Source: RGIG3178 sp963674495 (GTDB lineage Bacteria > Bacillota > Clostridia > Christensenellales > QAND01). Taken from it: 64,000 bases of DNA. Position 1 is the first letter of the stretch. Each line of letters starts with the position of its first letter. Below are positions 42,466 through 51,978 of the stretch, piece after piece. The position numbers were made by a program, and so were the translations under genes. The notes beneath the pieces were generated by a model. The model was given only the letters and a program-made list of their open reading frames with translations. It did not search any database and was not told the DNA's origin. Location: NCBI GenBank assembly GCA_963674495.2, contig CAXXLG010000001.1:682001-746000 (forward strand), written 5' to 3'.

Positions 42466-43578
42466 CTATCTTTCCAAAAGGGCAAAGAGCTGCCCCGGTA
42501 ATTGTTTTATTATTCCGCGAATCTCCATCAATGTCAAGTGACCCAGTAATGTGCCTACGTTTTCGCCACATTCCTTTGCAAGTTCCTCAAGATACATGTT
42601 ACCAGGCGATAGTGCATTATAGACCTTCAGATCCAACTCGCTTAGCTCCGGGGTTACCGGTTTACCGCCCGCCTGTTGTGTGAAGCTGGGTACCCATGCA
42701 AAACGGTTGAGAATATCAGCTGCTTCAAGTATTGGTGACGCGCCGCAAAACAGCAGTGCATTGCTACCGGCCGACTGTGGGGACGTGATGTTGCCCGGCA
42801 CCACAAACAATTCCCGCCCCTGATCCATGCAAAGGCGTGCTGTAATCATGGCACCGCTTTTTTCGGGGCATTCCACCACGACGACACCTTTGCACATACC
42901 ACAAATGATCCGGTTTCGCTGCGGAAAATGATGGGCCAACGGCTTCGTGCCTGGAAAGTATTCCGAAATGGCCACGCCATGATGACAGATTTCGTGATAC
43001 AGTTCCTGGTTTGCACTTGGATAGATCACATCCACACCGCAACCCAATACGGCCACAGTAAGCCCCTTGCCTTCCAGTGCACCACGATGCGCGTGGGCAT
43101 CAATCCCATCCGCCATGCCCGATACAACGCATACGCCTGCTGCCGATAAGTCCTTCGCCAGCGCATACGCCGCTTGCGCACCGTACCGTGAATTTCTGCG
43201 CGTACCCACAACAGCGATCATTTTATCCTGATCCGGCGTATAATCTCCCATCGCATAAAGCAAGAGCGGTGCTTCATCGCCAAGATTGCGTAAAAGCGGC
43301 GGATATCCTTGGTCTCCGCATGCGTAGACCGTACATCCCATCTTCTCCACCATATCCATCAGTGCGTCGGGCGCTGTCGATTTCCTCGCAAGTAAAATAG
43401 CATCCGCCAAACGCTGCGCACGATGGCTAACGCCTTCTAGCGCATGAATCAAATCGGATCGCTTCGCGTGTTCGTATACGGCAGAGGCAGAATCAAAATA
43501 TGTACACAGGGCACGCCTGTGCCTATCGTTGATTTCCCGTATACCGCTGAGCCAGATCATGTGCCTATTTTGCTCCAT
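42466..43578 (-). CDS. dprA: DNA processing protein DprA (Smf)
   Basis: Loads RecA on incoming single-stranded DNA during transformation; present also in species not known to be competent. The Rossmann core contains AVVGTRRNSRYG, VVSGMADGIDAHAHRGAL and LGCGVDVIYPSANQELYHEI. NRIICGMCKGVVVVE and KSGAMITARLCMDQGRELFVVPG follow. A C-terminal winged helix (about 300-370) ends the protein. I use the ATG at 43578; the frame is open to 43611 and overlaps comM. The length is 370 residues. Confidence 0.95.
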   Translation of the reverse strand: MEQNRHMIWLSGIREINDRHRRALCTYFDSASAVYEHAKRSDLIHALEGVSHRAQRLADAILLARKSTAPDALMDMVEKMGCTVYACGDQGYPPLLRNLGDEAPLLLYAMGDYTPDQDKMIAVVGTRRNSRYGAQAAYALAKDLSAAGVCVVSGMADGIDAHAHRGALEGKGLTVAVLGCGVDVIYPSANQELYHEICHHGVAISEYFPGTKPLAHHFPQRNRIICGMCKGVVVVECPEKSGAMITARLCMDQGRELFVVPGNITSPQSAGSNALLFCGASPILEAADILNRFAWVPSFTQQAGGKPVTPELSELDLKVYNALSPGNMYLEELAKECGENVGTLLGHLTLMEIRGIIKQLPGQLFALLER

Positions 43579-43585
43579 ATCCCCG

Positions 43586-45118
43586 TCACCGCCTCCAATA
43601 CGTGCGGTCAAGGCTGCGGTATTGCAGCGCTTCCGCGATATGCTGCGGCTTTATTTCATCGCTCTTGTCAATGTCGGCAATGGTTCGCGCCATTTTCAGG
43701 ATTCGATCGTTGGCGCGCGCACTGAGTTTCAGTCGGGAAAACGCGCTGCGCATCAACAGCTCGCTCTTTTCGTCCAGTTTGCAGTATTTGTTTCGCAGCA
43801 CATCCGTGAGCTGTGCGTTACAATAGATGCCATCGTTGCGATATCGTTTGATCTGTATGGATCGCGTTTTATTCACGCGTCCACGCACCGTTTTGGAGCT
43901 CTCCTGTGCCTTGTGCTCTGTCAATTTATCGTACGTAACGGGACTCAGTTCAACGTGCAAATCGATGCGGTCAAGCAACGGTCCGCTGATACGGTTTAAA
44001 TACCGCTGAATTTGCGACTGCGTACACCGGCACTGCGGTGTACCGAAATGGCCGCACGGACAGGGGTTCATGGAGGCGACCAGCATAAACCGCGCCGGAT
44101 AGGTATGCGTTGCATTGGCCCGGCTGACGGTGATCACGTTATCCTCCATCGGCTGTCGCAACGCTTCGAGCGCTTCATGGCGGAACTCCGGTAGTTCGTC
44201 CAAAAACAACACACCGTAATGCGCTAGGCTTACCTCCCCGGGATTGGCGCGTTGGCCGCCGCCGGTAAGCGCCGCCATGGATGCACTCTGATGCGGTGAT
44301 CGGAAGGGCCGTTCGGTCATCATGCCTATGTCATGCCGCTTTGTGCCCGCAACAGAATGAATCTTTGTGATCTCCAGCGCTTCCTCAAACGTCAGATCCG
44401 GCAATATGCCCACAAGCGCCCGGGCCAGCATGGTCTTGCCCGTACCGGGTGGGCCGATCAAAAGGATGTTGTGCCCACCCGCCGCCGCGACTTCCATGGC
44501 GCGTTTGGCAAGAGTCTGTCCGCGTATCAGACTGAAATCCGTTGCGCTGTCCTGCATCATCGTCGTATTTTCCCACGACTGACGCGGCATCTTTTTTATA
44601 TCGCTTGTACCGCTTAAAAACTCTACGACTTGTTTGAGATTATCAACCGCGTAAACGTCCATGCCTTCGATATACGACGCTTCCATCGCATTTTCTCTGG
44701 ATAGGAGCAGTTTCTTGTGCCCGCGCATCAGTGCGTCAATGGCCATGGGCAAAATGCCGTTGACGGGCCGGATATCCCCGTTGAGCGACAGCTCCCCGAT
44801 ACAAACAAAGGATTGCACGGTATCCGCATCCAACTGTTCGGTCGCAGCCAGAATACCAAGTGCTATGGGCAAATCGTACAGCGTTCCTTCTTTTCTCACA
44901 TCCGCTGGCGCTAAATTAATGATCAGGCGGCGGTGTGGAAAGGAGAACCCGCTGTTTCGTATTGCACTGCGTACCCGTTCCCTTGATTCGCGCACGGCGT
45001 TGTCCGGCAAACCGACCAGTTCGAATGTCGGCAAGCCGTTGTTGATGTCCACTTCCACGGATACGGCGTAGCCGTCAAGCCCCATCAACCCGTAGCTTGG
45101 TATGCGTGCTAACAACAC
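43586..45118 (-). CDS. comM: ComM/YifB family Mg-chelatase-like ATPase
   Basis: AAA+ helicase that aids branch migration in natural transformation. An N-terminal Lon-protease-like domain covers about 1-170 (GLPTFELVGLPDNAVRESRERVRSAI in parts). The ATPase follows with Walker A GPPGTGKTMLA and the family motifs RPFRSPHQSASMAALTGGG, ASMNPCPCGHFG and LLDRIDLHVEL. The length is 510 residues. Start GTG after AAAGGGG. It lies just before dprA. Confidence 0.95.
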   Translation of the reverse strand: MLLARIPSYGLMGLDGYAVSVEVDINNGLPTFELVGLPDNAVRESRERVRSAIRNSGFSFPHRRLIINLAPADVRKEGTLYDLPIALGILAATEQLDADTVQSFVCIGELSLNGDIRPVNGILPMAIDALMRGHKKLLLSRENAMEASYIEGMDVYAVDNLKQVVEFLSGTSDIKKMPRQSWENTTMMQDSATDFSLIRGQTLAKRAMEVAAAGGHNILLIGPPGTGKTMLARALVGILPDLTFEEALEITKIHSVAGTKRHDIGMMTERPFRSPHQSASMAALTGGGQRANPGEVSLAHYGVLFLDELPEFRHEALEALRQPMEDNVITVSRANATHTYPARFMLVASMNPCPCGHFGTPQCRCTQSQIQRYLNRISGPLLDRIDLHVELSPVTYDKLTEHKAQESSKTVRGRVNKTRSIQIKRYRNDGIYCNAQLTDVLRNKYCKLDEKSELLMRSAFSRLKLSARANDRILKMARTIADIDKSDEIKPQHIAEALQYRSLDRTYWRR

Positions 45119-45145
45119 ATCAACCCCTTTCCATAGAGTGGTGTT

Positions 45146-48100
45146 TTACGAGAAAAACCACCAAGACGGCATCCATTGCATGAACGTCTGTGCAAAATCC
45201 CGGTTGATGGGCATTCCGCTCCACACAGGATAAAACAGCACAAACAACAGCACGGATGCGATGCCGATAATCCACGCCCAAGCAGGCATTCCCCGCTTTT
45301 TATGCAATCGTATAAGCGACGCCGTCAGCAGGATGATGAACGGTACACTGGCAAAGTAATGATAGATAAACGTTGCCCTCGTAATCAGTGTCCACGGCAA
45401 ATATGCGGCGCCAAGGCAAATCAAGATGAACACATAGTTGCTGCGCATCTGCCCATTCACGCGCTTTTTGATCAATAGATAACACGTATAGAATACAGCT
45501 GCAAGTCCGCTCCACCATACGGCGGGATTGCCGAAGGACGCGATGGCCTGCATTGTACCCTCGGCCAGGCCAGTGCCCGAGAAATAATAGATGGGTTTAA
45601 TAATCAACGGCCACGTGTACCACGCACTCTGGAACGGATGCGTTGCCGTGAGATTGTTGTGGTAGTTGAACATATAAGTTTGTATACCCCACACATCCTT
45701 GAGCGCATACGATTTTTCAGCGCACAGCAGATAGGGCAGATAGCTCAGGATATAGATGCCAACGGGAATGACGACAAAGAACACCAGACAAAACAGGCAT
45801 GTCAAAACGGCATTTCTCCAGAATGTCCGGACCACTCTTTCGCAAAGGGCATTTTCCTCCTCTTGTGCATTGGCCAGGAACAGTTTTGCCCTGCGGTATT
45901 CCATATAGCGCATACCCAGCGACAGGAAGAACGTCACAGCAAGACCCAATCCCGCATACAGGCCGATCCACTTGCTGGCCGTACCCAGCCCGAACAGAAC
46001 GCCAGACAGGCCAAGCGGTATCAGCGTCTTTTTCAGCCCGTCAACATAGAAGTTCATCTGCCAGTAGCGGAACATAAAATAACACATGGCGATGATGAAG
46101 AACACGCCATACACGTCGATGGTTGCAATACGGGTCTGCGCAAAGTGCATGCCATCCGCCGCAAACAAAAACGTTGCGAACGCCGCGCAACGCGTATCGC
46201 GCAGCAATCTCTTGGCGAATACGTACAAAAGTGGCAACATGAAGATGCCGAACAGTGTGCCCACAATACGCCATCCGAACGGATTCATCCCGAAGAGCCA
46301 GATACCGAACATGATAAACATCTTGCCAAGTGGCGGATGTGTGTTCTCGTACGGTGCAAAACCTTTTATATGCTCAAACGCCGTGCGGGCGTGGTATACT
46401 TCGTCAAAGTACATCTCGGTCATATAATCCGGCGACAGGTCGACGTATTGCTGTTCGTCGAACAACGCCATGGGATCGGATGTGGTTTTTGCCTGCATGG
46501 CCGCGACGGATTCAACGGGAATAACGTTGCCATCCACATCCAAAAATGCCATCTCATTGATCAGCACCTTGGCGTCCAGCGTCTTTATACGCACATAGCG
46601 CACGTCGCAGGAGAACATAGCGGTCTGCCAGGAGTACATGTCAAACCCACCGATTGTAAGCCGCGTGGCATGCGCAAAGCTTGTCCCATCAACGGAAGGG
46701 GTTAACTCAACTCGCCCGAGTCCAACGCCCGGATAATAATAGCAGTTGGCAATGTCCACGGGTTTGCCGAAGTCGACTAGTATGCTTTCCTCACTTTCCA
46801 TAGGCCGCCAATAATTTTGCGGAACCTTCGTACTGCCAAGATTGATCAGAGCAACAAACGCATAGACCACAGTGATGGCACAAACAAGTATATAGTCAAA
46901 CCGACACATTTTTTCGCCTGTCCTGTCGGCAATGCGAAGCACAAATGCCTTTTTGGGCGCATCATCACCCGTTCCGTTCGGCTCTGCGATGGCCATTTGG
47001 GTCGGTGCAACGTCCGGCATTTTTCGCCTTGTCCATGCATAGAAGGCATAGCCCAAACCAACGATGTTCAATGCGGAAATGAATATGACTTCAAACGAGA
47101 AGCCCATCAGCAGGCCGGAACTGTTGAAAAGCACGATACCGGAATTCAAAAACGTAACCGCCGTGGTCCATACCGAGCAAGACAAAAACCGCCGATCCTG
47201 TGTATCGACATACGCCCAAAGGAACAAGAAGATGCTGGGGAACAGATACCGCTCGTGCATGTTCTGTGAAAAGGCAAAGATACCCCACATCAAAATGGCG
47301 CAAAGCGGGATCAGCGCATGCTTTTCCCCGTCGCGCACATAAAGAATACCCACTGTGGCGCACATGATCACTATGGATCCCATGCCGATCTGTGCGGCCC
47401 TAAGGCCAAACAAAACGACCGTGCTGTCCTGCGCCCAGTTCATGCCCAACAGTGCATAGAAATTAAAGGCATTGACGCTTGCATACCGGTATAGGTTCGC
47501 AGCGTTTGTGTACAGATCCCACAACCATAGCGTACCCTGTCCCTTGGAGAACGGGAGCGCGACCAGAAGCAGCGTACCCACACCCGCCAAGATGCTCAGG
47601 CCGAGAGATTTAAACCCTTGCTTGGGATCTTTTACGATATCCACAGCGAACACGACAAACAACAATGGACCAAAGGCCAGCATCTGCGGCTTGACCAGAA
47701 CGCCCAATACGAACAGCGCCGCACAGACCGGTTTATTGCCGCGCAGATAGAACCAGAGCGCAAGGGCGAGTATCAGCGTCAATATACTGTCCATTTGTCC
47801 CCAAATGGCGCTGTCCAACAACACCATCGGATTCAAAGCCATCAAAGCACACAGAAATAGGGATGCCCTTTCGCTAAATCGATTTTTGGCGAATCGATAG
47901 ATAAGATAAGCGCAACCGAGGTCGGCGAGCATAGCCGGCAGTTTGACAAAGAGCGTAAACAGCGGATGACCGGCCACAACGCCAAACAGCTTGCCAAGCA
48001 TGCCGCATACGTATAAGACGTACATATAACCAGGTGGATAGTCCGCCCAAATACCAGATGTATAGAAATCCGGTATACCGACATTGGCCAGCTGTTGCGC

Positions 48101-48922
48101 CCATGCCGAAAAGTTGTTGATGTCCGTTGGATGACCCCTATAACAGACCGCTAATATACAGGAGAGTACAAAACAACCACCCAGCAACCATCGAACGGGA
48201 TGTTTTATTCTCAACGCCTTCTTTTTCTTCATGCGGGATACCGCGTACGCCACACCGGCATATACCAACGTCAGTATAAGCAAATAAGAAAAGCCGGTTA
48301 TACCCTTCTCTTCTTGCGAGGCCGTTTCGTTTGCCGCCTCCCACGCCGTCCGGTCATAAAACCAGACAAATTTTGCGCCTTCGGGTATCTGATCGGCTCT
48401 GAAAAACTCCATCTGCGTAATCTCGACAACGCAATTCTGTACACCGGTGCTGTCTATGACAAAAGCGACAGGTAGACTCTGCTGCTCAGGCGACGTCCTC
48501 CCGTAGAGCTCAACCACCGTCCACTCGCTTTGTATAATGCTGTCGGATTGTGCCGAAGGATGGTCTTCGATGCGCGTCATTATGCTGCCGTTACCCTCTA
48601 AAATACGCGCACGGAAGCGTATGCCATAGTTATTTTCTCCTTGGAGGACAACATCTTGATCAAAGATCACATTGCCCAGATCTCCACAGTCGATGCGGGC
48701 CACCGTTCCATATTCGTCATGTTCGTAGGTTGAAAAAATGGCACCTTCGCTCAGTCCCCAGGCGTCAATGCCTCCAGTCGTATCCTCAAAGTACGTAAGG
48801 TTGTAAAAGAGGTTTTCATCGCCAACCGCCGCCATACCGCATAGTATGAACAACACCAGCGTCAAAACAATCAGCAATACCAAGCGTCGATAATGCAAAC
48901 AGCCTACCTCAATTCGTTCCAT
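45146..48922 (-). CDS. Giant membrane glycosyltransferase with two GT-C modules and discoidin-like linker
   Basis: 1258 residues. Order: membrane helix (13-33); outer beta domain (about 35-200), jelly-roll-like; helices from 209 on with a first GT-C module (about 245-630) containing HPTDINNF (264-271) and WGQMDS (374-379); helix 675-695; a discoidin-like (F5/8 C) domain (about 700-810, SILVDFGKPVDIANCYYYPG, VRYVRIKT); and a second GT-C module, PMT/GT39-like (about 835-1258), with DE at 840-841 and THPPLGK at 861-867. It probably moves sugars from lipid carriers to wall polymers or proteins outside the cell. Substrate unknown. It is placed inside an otherwise conserved gene order (yraN / comM). 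Confidence 0.85.
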   Translation of the reverse strand: MERIEVGCLHYRRLVLLIVLTLVLFILCGMAAVGDENLFYNLTYFEDTTGGIDAWGLSEGAIFSTYEHDEYGTVARIDCGDLGNVIFDQDVVLQGENNYGIRFRARILEGNGSIMTRIEDHPSAQSDSIIQSEWTVVELYGRTSPEQQSLPVAFVIDSTGVQNCVVEITQMEFFRADQIPEGAKFVWFYDRTAWEAANETASQEEKGITGFSYLLILTLVYAGVAYAVSRMKKKKALRIKHPVRWLLGGCFVLSCILAVCYRGHPTDINNFSAWAQQLANVGIPDFYTSGIWADYPPGYMYVLYVCGMLGKLFGVVAGHPLFTLFVKLPAMLADLGCAYLIYRFAKNRFSERASLFLCALMALNPMVLLDSAIWGQMDSILTLILALALWFYLRGNKPVCAALFVLGVLVKPQMLAFGPLLFVVFAVDIVKDPKQGFKSLGLSILAGVGTLLLVALPFSKGQGTLWLWDLYTNAANLYRYASVNAFNFYALLGMNWAQDSTVVLFGLRAAQIGMGSIVIMCATVGILYVRDGEKHALIPLCAILMWGIFAFSQNMHERYLFPSIFLFLWAYVDTQDRRFLSCSVWTTAVTFLNSGIVLFNSSGLLMGFSFEVIFISALNIVGLGYAFYAWTRRKMPDVAPTQMAIAEPNGTGDDAPKKAFVLRIADRTGEKMCRFDYILVCAITVVYAFVALINLGSTKVPQNYWRPMESEESILVDFGKPVDIANCYYYPGVGLGRVELTPSVDGTSFAHATRLTIGGFDMYSWQTAMFSCDVRYVRIKTLDAKVLINEMAFLDVDGNVIPVESVAAMQAKTTSDPMALFDEQQYVDLSPDYMTEMYFDEVYHARTAFEHIKGFAPYENTHPPLGKMFIMFGIWLFGMNPFGWRIVGTLFGIFMLPLLYVFAKRLLRDTRCAAFATFLFAADGMHFAQTRIATIDVYGVFFIIAMCYFMFRYWQMNFYVDGLKKTLIPLGLSGVLFGLGTASKWIGLYAGLGLAVTFFLSLGMRYMEYRRAKLFLANAQEEENALCERVVRTFWRNAVLTCLFCLVFFVVIPVGIYILSYLPYLLCAEKSYALKDVWGIQTYMFNYHNNLTATHPFQSAWYTWPLIIKPIYYFSGTGLAEGTMQAIASFGNPAVWWSGLAAVFYTCYLLIKKRVNGQMRSNYVFILICLGAAYLPWTLITRATFIYHYFASVPFIILLTASLIRLHKKRGMPAWAWIIGIASVLLFVLFYPVWSGMPINRDFAQTFMQWMPSWWFFS

Positions 48923-48951
48923 ATTTTGCCTTTATTATAGCATATCACACA

Positions 48952-49317
48952 TCAGTACACACGGATAAAAAATGCATTTGCAATATGACAAATGCGGTTT
49001 TCCCGCGGATAAACCTCAATAACATCAAAGCGAACGAGACGATCCGTCCAATCTCGTTCGATCAAAAACTGTTGGGCAACCACCGCCATCGTCTGCTGTT
49101 TTTTTTGCGTTACCGCTTCGCCGGGCCATCCAAACCGGTCGCTGTTGCGCGTTTTAACTTCGACAAACACCACGGTATCGCCCTGCATGACAATTAGATC
49201 GATCTCGCCACGAGCAATGCGAAATCGCCGTTCCACAACGGAATAACCGTGATCCAATAGATATTGCTCGGCTTTTTTTTCACCCATTCTGCCGACGGAT
49301 ACATTACGGCTTTTCAT
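48952..49317 (-). CDS. yraN: YraN family (UPF0102) nuclease-like protein
   Basis: 121 residues with an endonuclease-like fold and no clear biological role. The fold's motifs are present: GEKKAEQYLLDHGYSVVERRFR, RGEIDLIVMQGDTVVFVEVKTR (Asp, Glu and Lys of the PD-(D/E)xK core) and AVTQKKQQTMAVVAQQFL. It overlaps the end of rnhB by 14 bases and is a regular partner of rnhB. Confidence 0.93.
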   Translation of the reverse strand: MKSRNVSVGRMGEKKAEQYLLDHGYSVVERRFRIARGEIDLIVMQGDTVVFVEVKTRNSDRFGWPGEAVTQKKQQTMAVVAQQFLIERDWTDRLVRFDVIEVYPRENRICHIANAFFIRVY

Positions 49318-49933
49318 ACAAAATCCTCTTTAAAAAAGATAAGCGGTGAAACGGGCACGGACCCAAGCTTCGTATGGCATGAATGTGCGCCTTTGTACCA
49401 TATCCCTTGTGTACATCAAAACCATAGCCGGGATACTCCTTCGCAAGTGCGCGAAGCAAGCCATCCCTGTGTGTTTTTGCGAGGATGGAGGCCGCCGCGA
49501 TGGCATAGCTCTTCGCGTCGCCGTGGACGATGCCAACGCCCCGTGCTCCCAAACAAGTGGGATCCAACGCATCGATCAACAGGTAGCATTCCATTGTTTG
49601 TATGGCTTCATAGGCGCGCTTCATGGCCAGCTTTGTTGCATTGAGTATGTTGTATCTTTCTATCTCATCAACGTTTGCCATGCCGATGCCGTAGCACAGA
49701 GCCTGTTCGCGAATCAATGTTCCGATCTTCTCCCGCCGCTTCTCTGCGATCTTCTTTGAATCGTTGACCCCTTCGATGGGTTTTGAATTGTCAAGACATA
49801 CACAGGCGGCCACGACAGGCCCTACCAAAGCGCCGCGACCCGCTTCATCCATACCGAACACTGGATGGTCGACCGTGTAGCAAGCATCAAAATCCGTCAG
49901 TTTTTTAAGTCTATCAATCTCCCTTTGATTCAT
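49304..49933 (-). CDS. rnhB: Ribonuclease HII
   Basis: Removes ribonucleotides and RNA from RNA-DNA hybrids. The catalytic DEDD residues are seen in FGMDEAGRGALVGPVVAA (Asp-Glu), LIDALD and the later GDAKSYAIAAASILAK. NDSKKIAEKRRE is also typical. The length is 209 residues. The ATG at 49933 has GAAGG upstream and overlaps rbgA; the frame is open to 49996. Confidence 0.95.
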   Translation of the reverse strand: MNQREIDRLKKLTDFDACYTVDHPVFGMDEAGRGALVGPVVAACVCLDNSKPIEGVNDSKKIAEKRREKIGTLIREQALCYGIGMANVDEIERYNILNATKLAMKRAYEAIQTMECYLLIDALDPTCLGARGVGIVHGDAKSYAIAAASILAKTHRDGLLRALAKEYPGYGFDVHKGYGTKAHIHAIRSLGPCPFHRLSFLKRILYEKP

Positions 49934-50783
49934 CCGGACCGCCTTCCAGCGGCAGTTCCAGCGTGATACAGCCCAACTTTCCCTGCCTAAATTCATTGAG
50001 GACGATTACGGCCGCCCGCTCCAAGTCCGGTTCGCTTCCGCGCTGTATACAACCGCGTGCCATTGCTACGGAACGCAGGAGCGTCGGCGCATCATCCTGT
50101 GCACAATCGATTTTATATCGCTTTGCAAGCGCATCGGGGCTCACTGTTTTTAGGACATCTATCAGCTTTAACGCAAGTTCCAATGACTCCAGTACTTCGT
50201 CTCGTATCGCACCGATAAACGCCAAATTATAGGCTGTTGCTTCATCCTTAAACTTGGGCCACAGTACGCCGGGGGTATCCAATAACTCCAGGTTAGACGA
50301 AATGCGCACCCATTGCTGCCCACGCGTTACGCCGGGCGTTGAGCCGACTTTGGCTCGTTTTCCACCGGAGAGTATGTTGATTACGCTGCTCTTGCCCACG
50401 TTGGGTATGCCCGCAACGATGGCGCGCACCTGTTTATGAACGCCCTTTTGCGCCCATGCTTCAACCGCTTTGCTTGTCGCCTCGTCAACCGCCTGAAAGA
50501 GCGACTTGTGTTTGCCGCTTTTGACCGCGCAAAATGGAACGACAAAATAGCCGCTGTTCTTCAAATGGGCAACCCATTTTAAAGTGGCGGCGGGGTGCGC
50601 CAGATCTGCCTTGTTCAAAACAACAACGCGCGGCCTTTTGCCAAATAACTCGTCAAAATCAGGGTTGCGCGTTGCAGCAGGCGCACGAGCATCCAATATC
50701 TCTATGACGACGTCTGCAACCTGCAGCTTCTTTTGCATGTCCCGCTTGGCTTTGGTCATATGCCCGGGATACCATTGGATCAA
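49914..50783 (-). CDS. rbgA: Ribosome biogenesis GTPase RbgA (YlqF)
   Basis: Circularly permuted GTPase needed for late assembly of the 50S subunit. The order of motifs is permuted: G4 (VVLNKADLA) comes first, then G1 (GIPNVGKSSVIN), then G3 (LLDTPGVLWPK). The N-terminal IQWYPGHMTKAKRDMQ is a family mark. The start is taken as the TTG at 50783, eight bases after GAAGGAG. The length is 289 residues. Confidence 0.95.
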   Translation of the reverse strand: MIQWYPGHMTKAKRDMQKKLQVADVVIEILDARAPAATRNPDFDELFGKRPRVVVLNKADLAHPAATLKWVAHLKNSGYFVVPFCAVKSGKHKSLFQAVDEATSKAVEAWAQKGVHKQVRAIVAGIPNVGKSSVINILSGGKRAKVGSTPGVTRGQQWVRISSNLELLDTPGVLWPKFKDEATAYNLAFIGAIRDEVLESLELALKLIDVLKTVSPDALAKRYKIDCAQDDAPTLLRSVAMARGCIQRGSEPDLERAAVIVLNEFRQGKLGCITLELPLEGGPDESKGD

Positions 50784-50803
50784 CAGGATTTCTCCTTCCT
50801 CAA

Positions 50804-50828
50804 AGAAAAAAAGGCGCATGCGCCTTTT
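50804..50828 (-). terminator. Terminator after rplS
   Basis: A perfect 20-base palindrome (50809-50828, AAAAGGCGCA and its complement) is followed by a T-run on the minus strand. It starts at the rplS stop codon. Confidence 0.8.
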
Positions 50829-51171
50829 ATCTTTTTTCTCTTATCTTACTCGCCTTACCCACACGATCGCGCAGATAGTAGAGTTTAGCGCGGCGTACGC
50901 GACCGTGGCGTACCACTTCGATGTGGTCTACCCTCGGTCCGTTCAGTGGAAACGTACGCTCGACGCCGATGCCGTAGCTGACACGGCGTACCGTTATCGT
51001 TTCACGCGTGCCACCGTGCTTGCGGGCGATGACAGCGCCTTCAAAAGCCTGCAAACGCTCCCGGCTTCCTTCCACGACCTTTACGTATACGCGAACGGTA
51101 TCGCCGATTTTAATCTCTGGCAAATCCGTACGCAACAGTTGTTTTTCGATGTTTCGGATAATTTCGTTCAT
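50827..51171 (-). CDS. rplS: 50S ribosomal protein L19
   Basis: Sits at the interface of the 30S and 50S subunits. The 114-residue protein has KIGDTVRVYVKVVEGSRERLQAFEGAVIARKHGG and the end VRRAKLYYLRDRVGKASKIREK, both highly conserved. It has its own strong promoter at 51224-51252 and its own terminator, besides reading through from trmD. Confidence 0.98.
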   Translation of the reverse strand: MNEIIRNIEKQLLRTDLPEIKIGDTVRVYVKVVEGSRERLQAFEGAVIARKHGGTRETITVRRVSYGIGVERTFPLNGPRVDHIEVVRHGRVRRAKLYYLRDRVGKASKIREKR

Positions 51172-51223
51172 CTGAGGTATTCCTCCTATGGTTCCATGCG
51201 CGCCTGCACATCAAATCTTTGGC

Positions 51224-51252
51224 ATTATAGCATGTGCTTGCGGTTATGGCAA
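51224..51252 (-). promoter_or_regulatory. Sigma-A promoter of rplS
   Basis: TTGCCA (51247-51252), a 17-bp spacer and TATAAT (51224-51229). The -35 overlaps the end of trmD. Confidence 0.7.
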
Positions 51253-51978
51253 GTGATTGTCATGTACATATTGCTTTCTTTCCTGTTCGGTCAGCGCCGC
51301 ATCAAGCAACAAATCCAAGCGCTTTTGTTTTGTGATTATAAGCGATTGTTCCCGCCGCCATTGTTCGATACGCGCATGGTCGCCGCTTAATAAAACTTCG
51401 GGAACCTTAAGCCCGCGAAAATCGCTTGGTCGTGTATATTGCGGATATTCCAGCAGTCCATCCGAAAAGCTTTCCTCCTGCGTGCTCTCGCAGCTACCCA
51501 ATACACCGGAGATCAAGCGGGATACGCAGTCGATCAACGCCATGGCGGGTATCTCGCCGCCTGTGAGCACGTAATCACCAATGGATATTTCAACATCAAT
51601 GCACTGGTCAATAATACGCTGGTCAATGCCTTCGTAATGGCCGCACAGTAGGATAAGTTCGCTTTCCTCGGCCAGTTTGCCTGCAAGTTCCATGGACATC
51701 TTTTCGCCCTTTGGTGAAAAGTATATCCGCTTGGCCTTGCCCGTGCCATCCGCCGTCGCCTGTTCGATGCAATCGAACACAGGCTGGGGCATCATCAGCA
51801 TCCCCGCTCCCCCACCGAATGGATAATCGTCCACCTTCCGGTGTTTGTTCTTCGCATAATCGCGAATGTTATACAGCTGGATATCCATCAGTCCGTTATC
51901 AACAGCACGCTTGAGTATGCTCTCACCCAAAACGCCTTCAAACATGCCTGGGAACAACGTCAGTACGCTAATCCTCAT
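51244..51978 (-). CDS. trmD: tRNA (guanine-N1)-methyltransferase
   Basis: Methylates G37 of tRNA and so prevents frameshifts. The SPOUT knot motifs are present: ILLCGHYEGIDQRIID, SIGDYVLTGGEIPAMALID and QYTRPSDFRG. GGGAGMLMMPQP is also conserved. The length is 244 residues. The ATG at 51978 is nine bases after GAGG and overlaps the end of rimM; the longer frame is not in the family. Confidence 0.96.
   Translation of the reverse strand: MRISVLTLFPGMFEGVLGESILKRAVDNGLMDIQLYNIRDYAKNKHRKVDDYPFGGGAGMLMMPQPVFDCIEQATADGTGKAKRIYFSPKGEKMSMELAGKLAEESELILLCGHYEGIDQRIIDQCIDVEISIGDYVLTGGEIPAMALIDCVSRLISGVLGSCESTQEESFSDGLLEYPQYTRPSDFRGLKVPEVLLSGDHARIEQWRREQSLIITKQKRLDLLLDAALTEQERKQYVHDNHLP

Noticed and set aside
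45638..46705. 355-codon plus-strand frame
   Set aside because: It lies entirely opposite the large glycosyltransferase gene; its His/Gln-rich composition is that of an antisense shadow.
48934..48939. Extended -10 box before the large glycosyltransferase
   Set aside because: TGCTATAAT is a good match, but it lies so close to the ATG at 48922 that the transcript would lose its ribosome binding site. It was not listed as a promoter.
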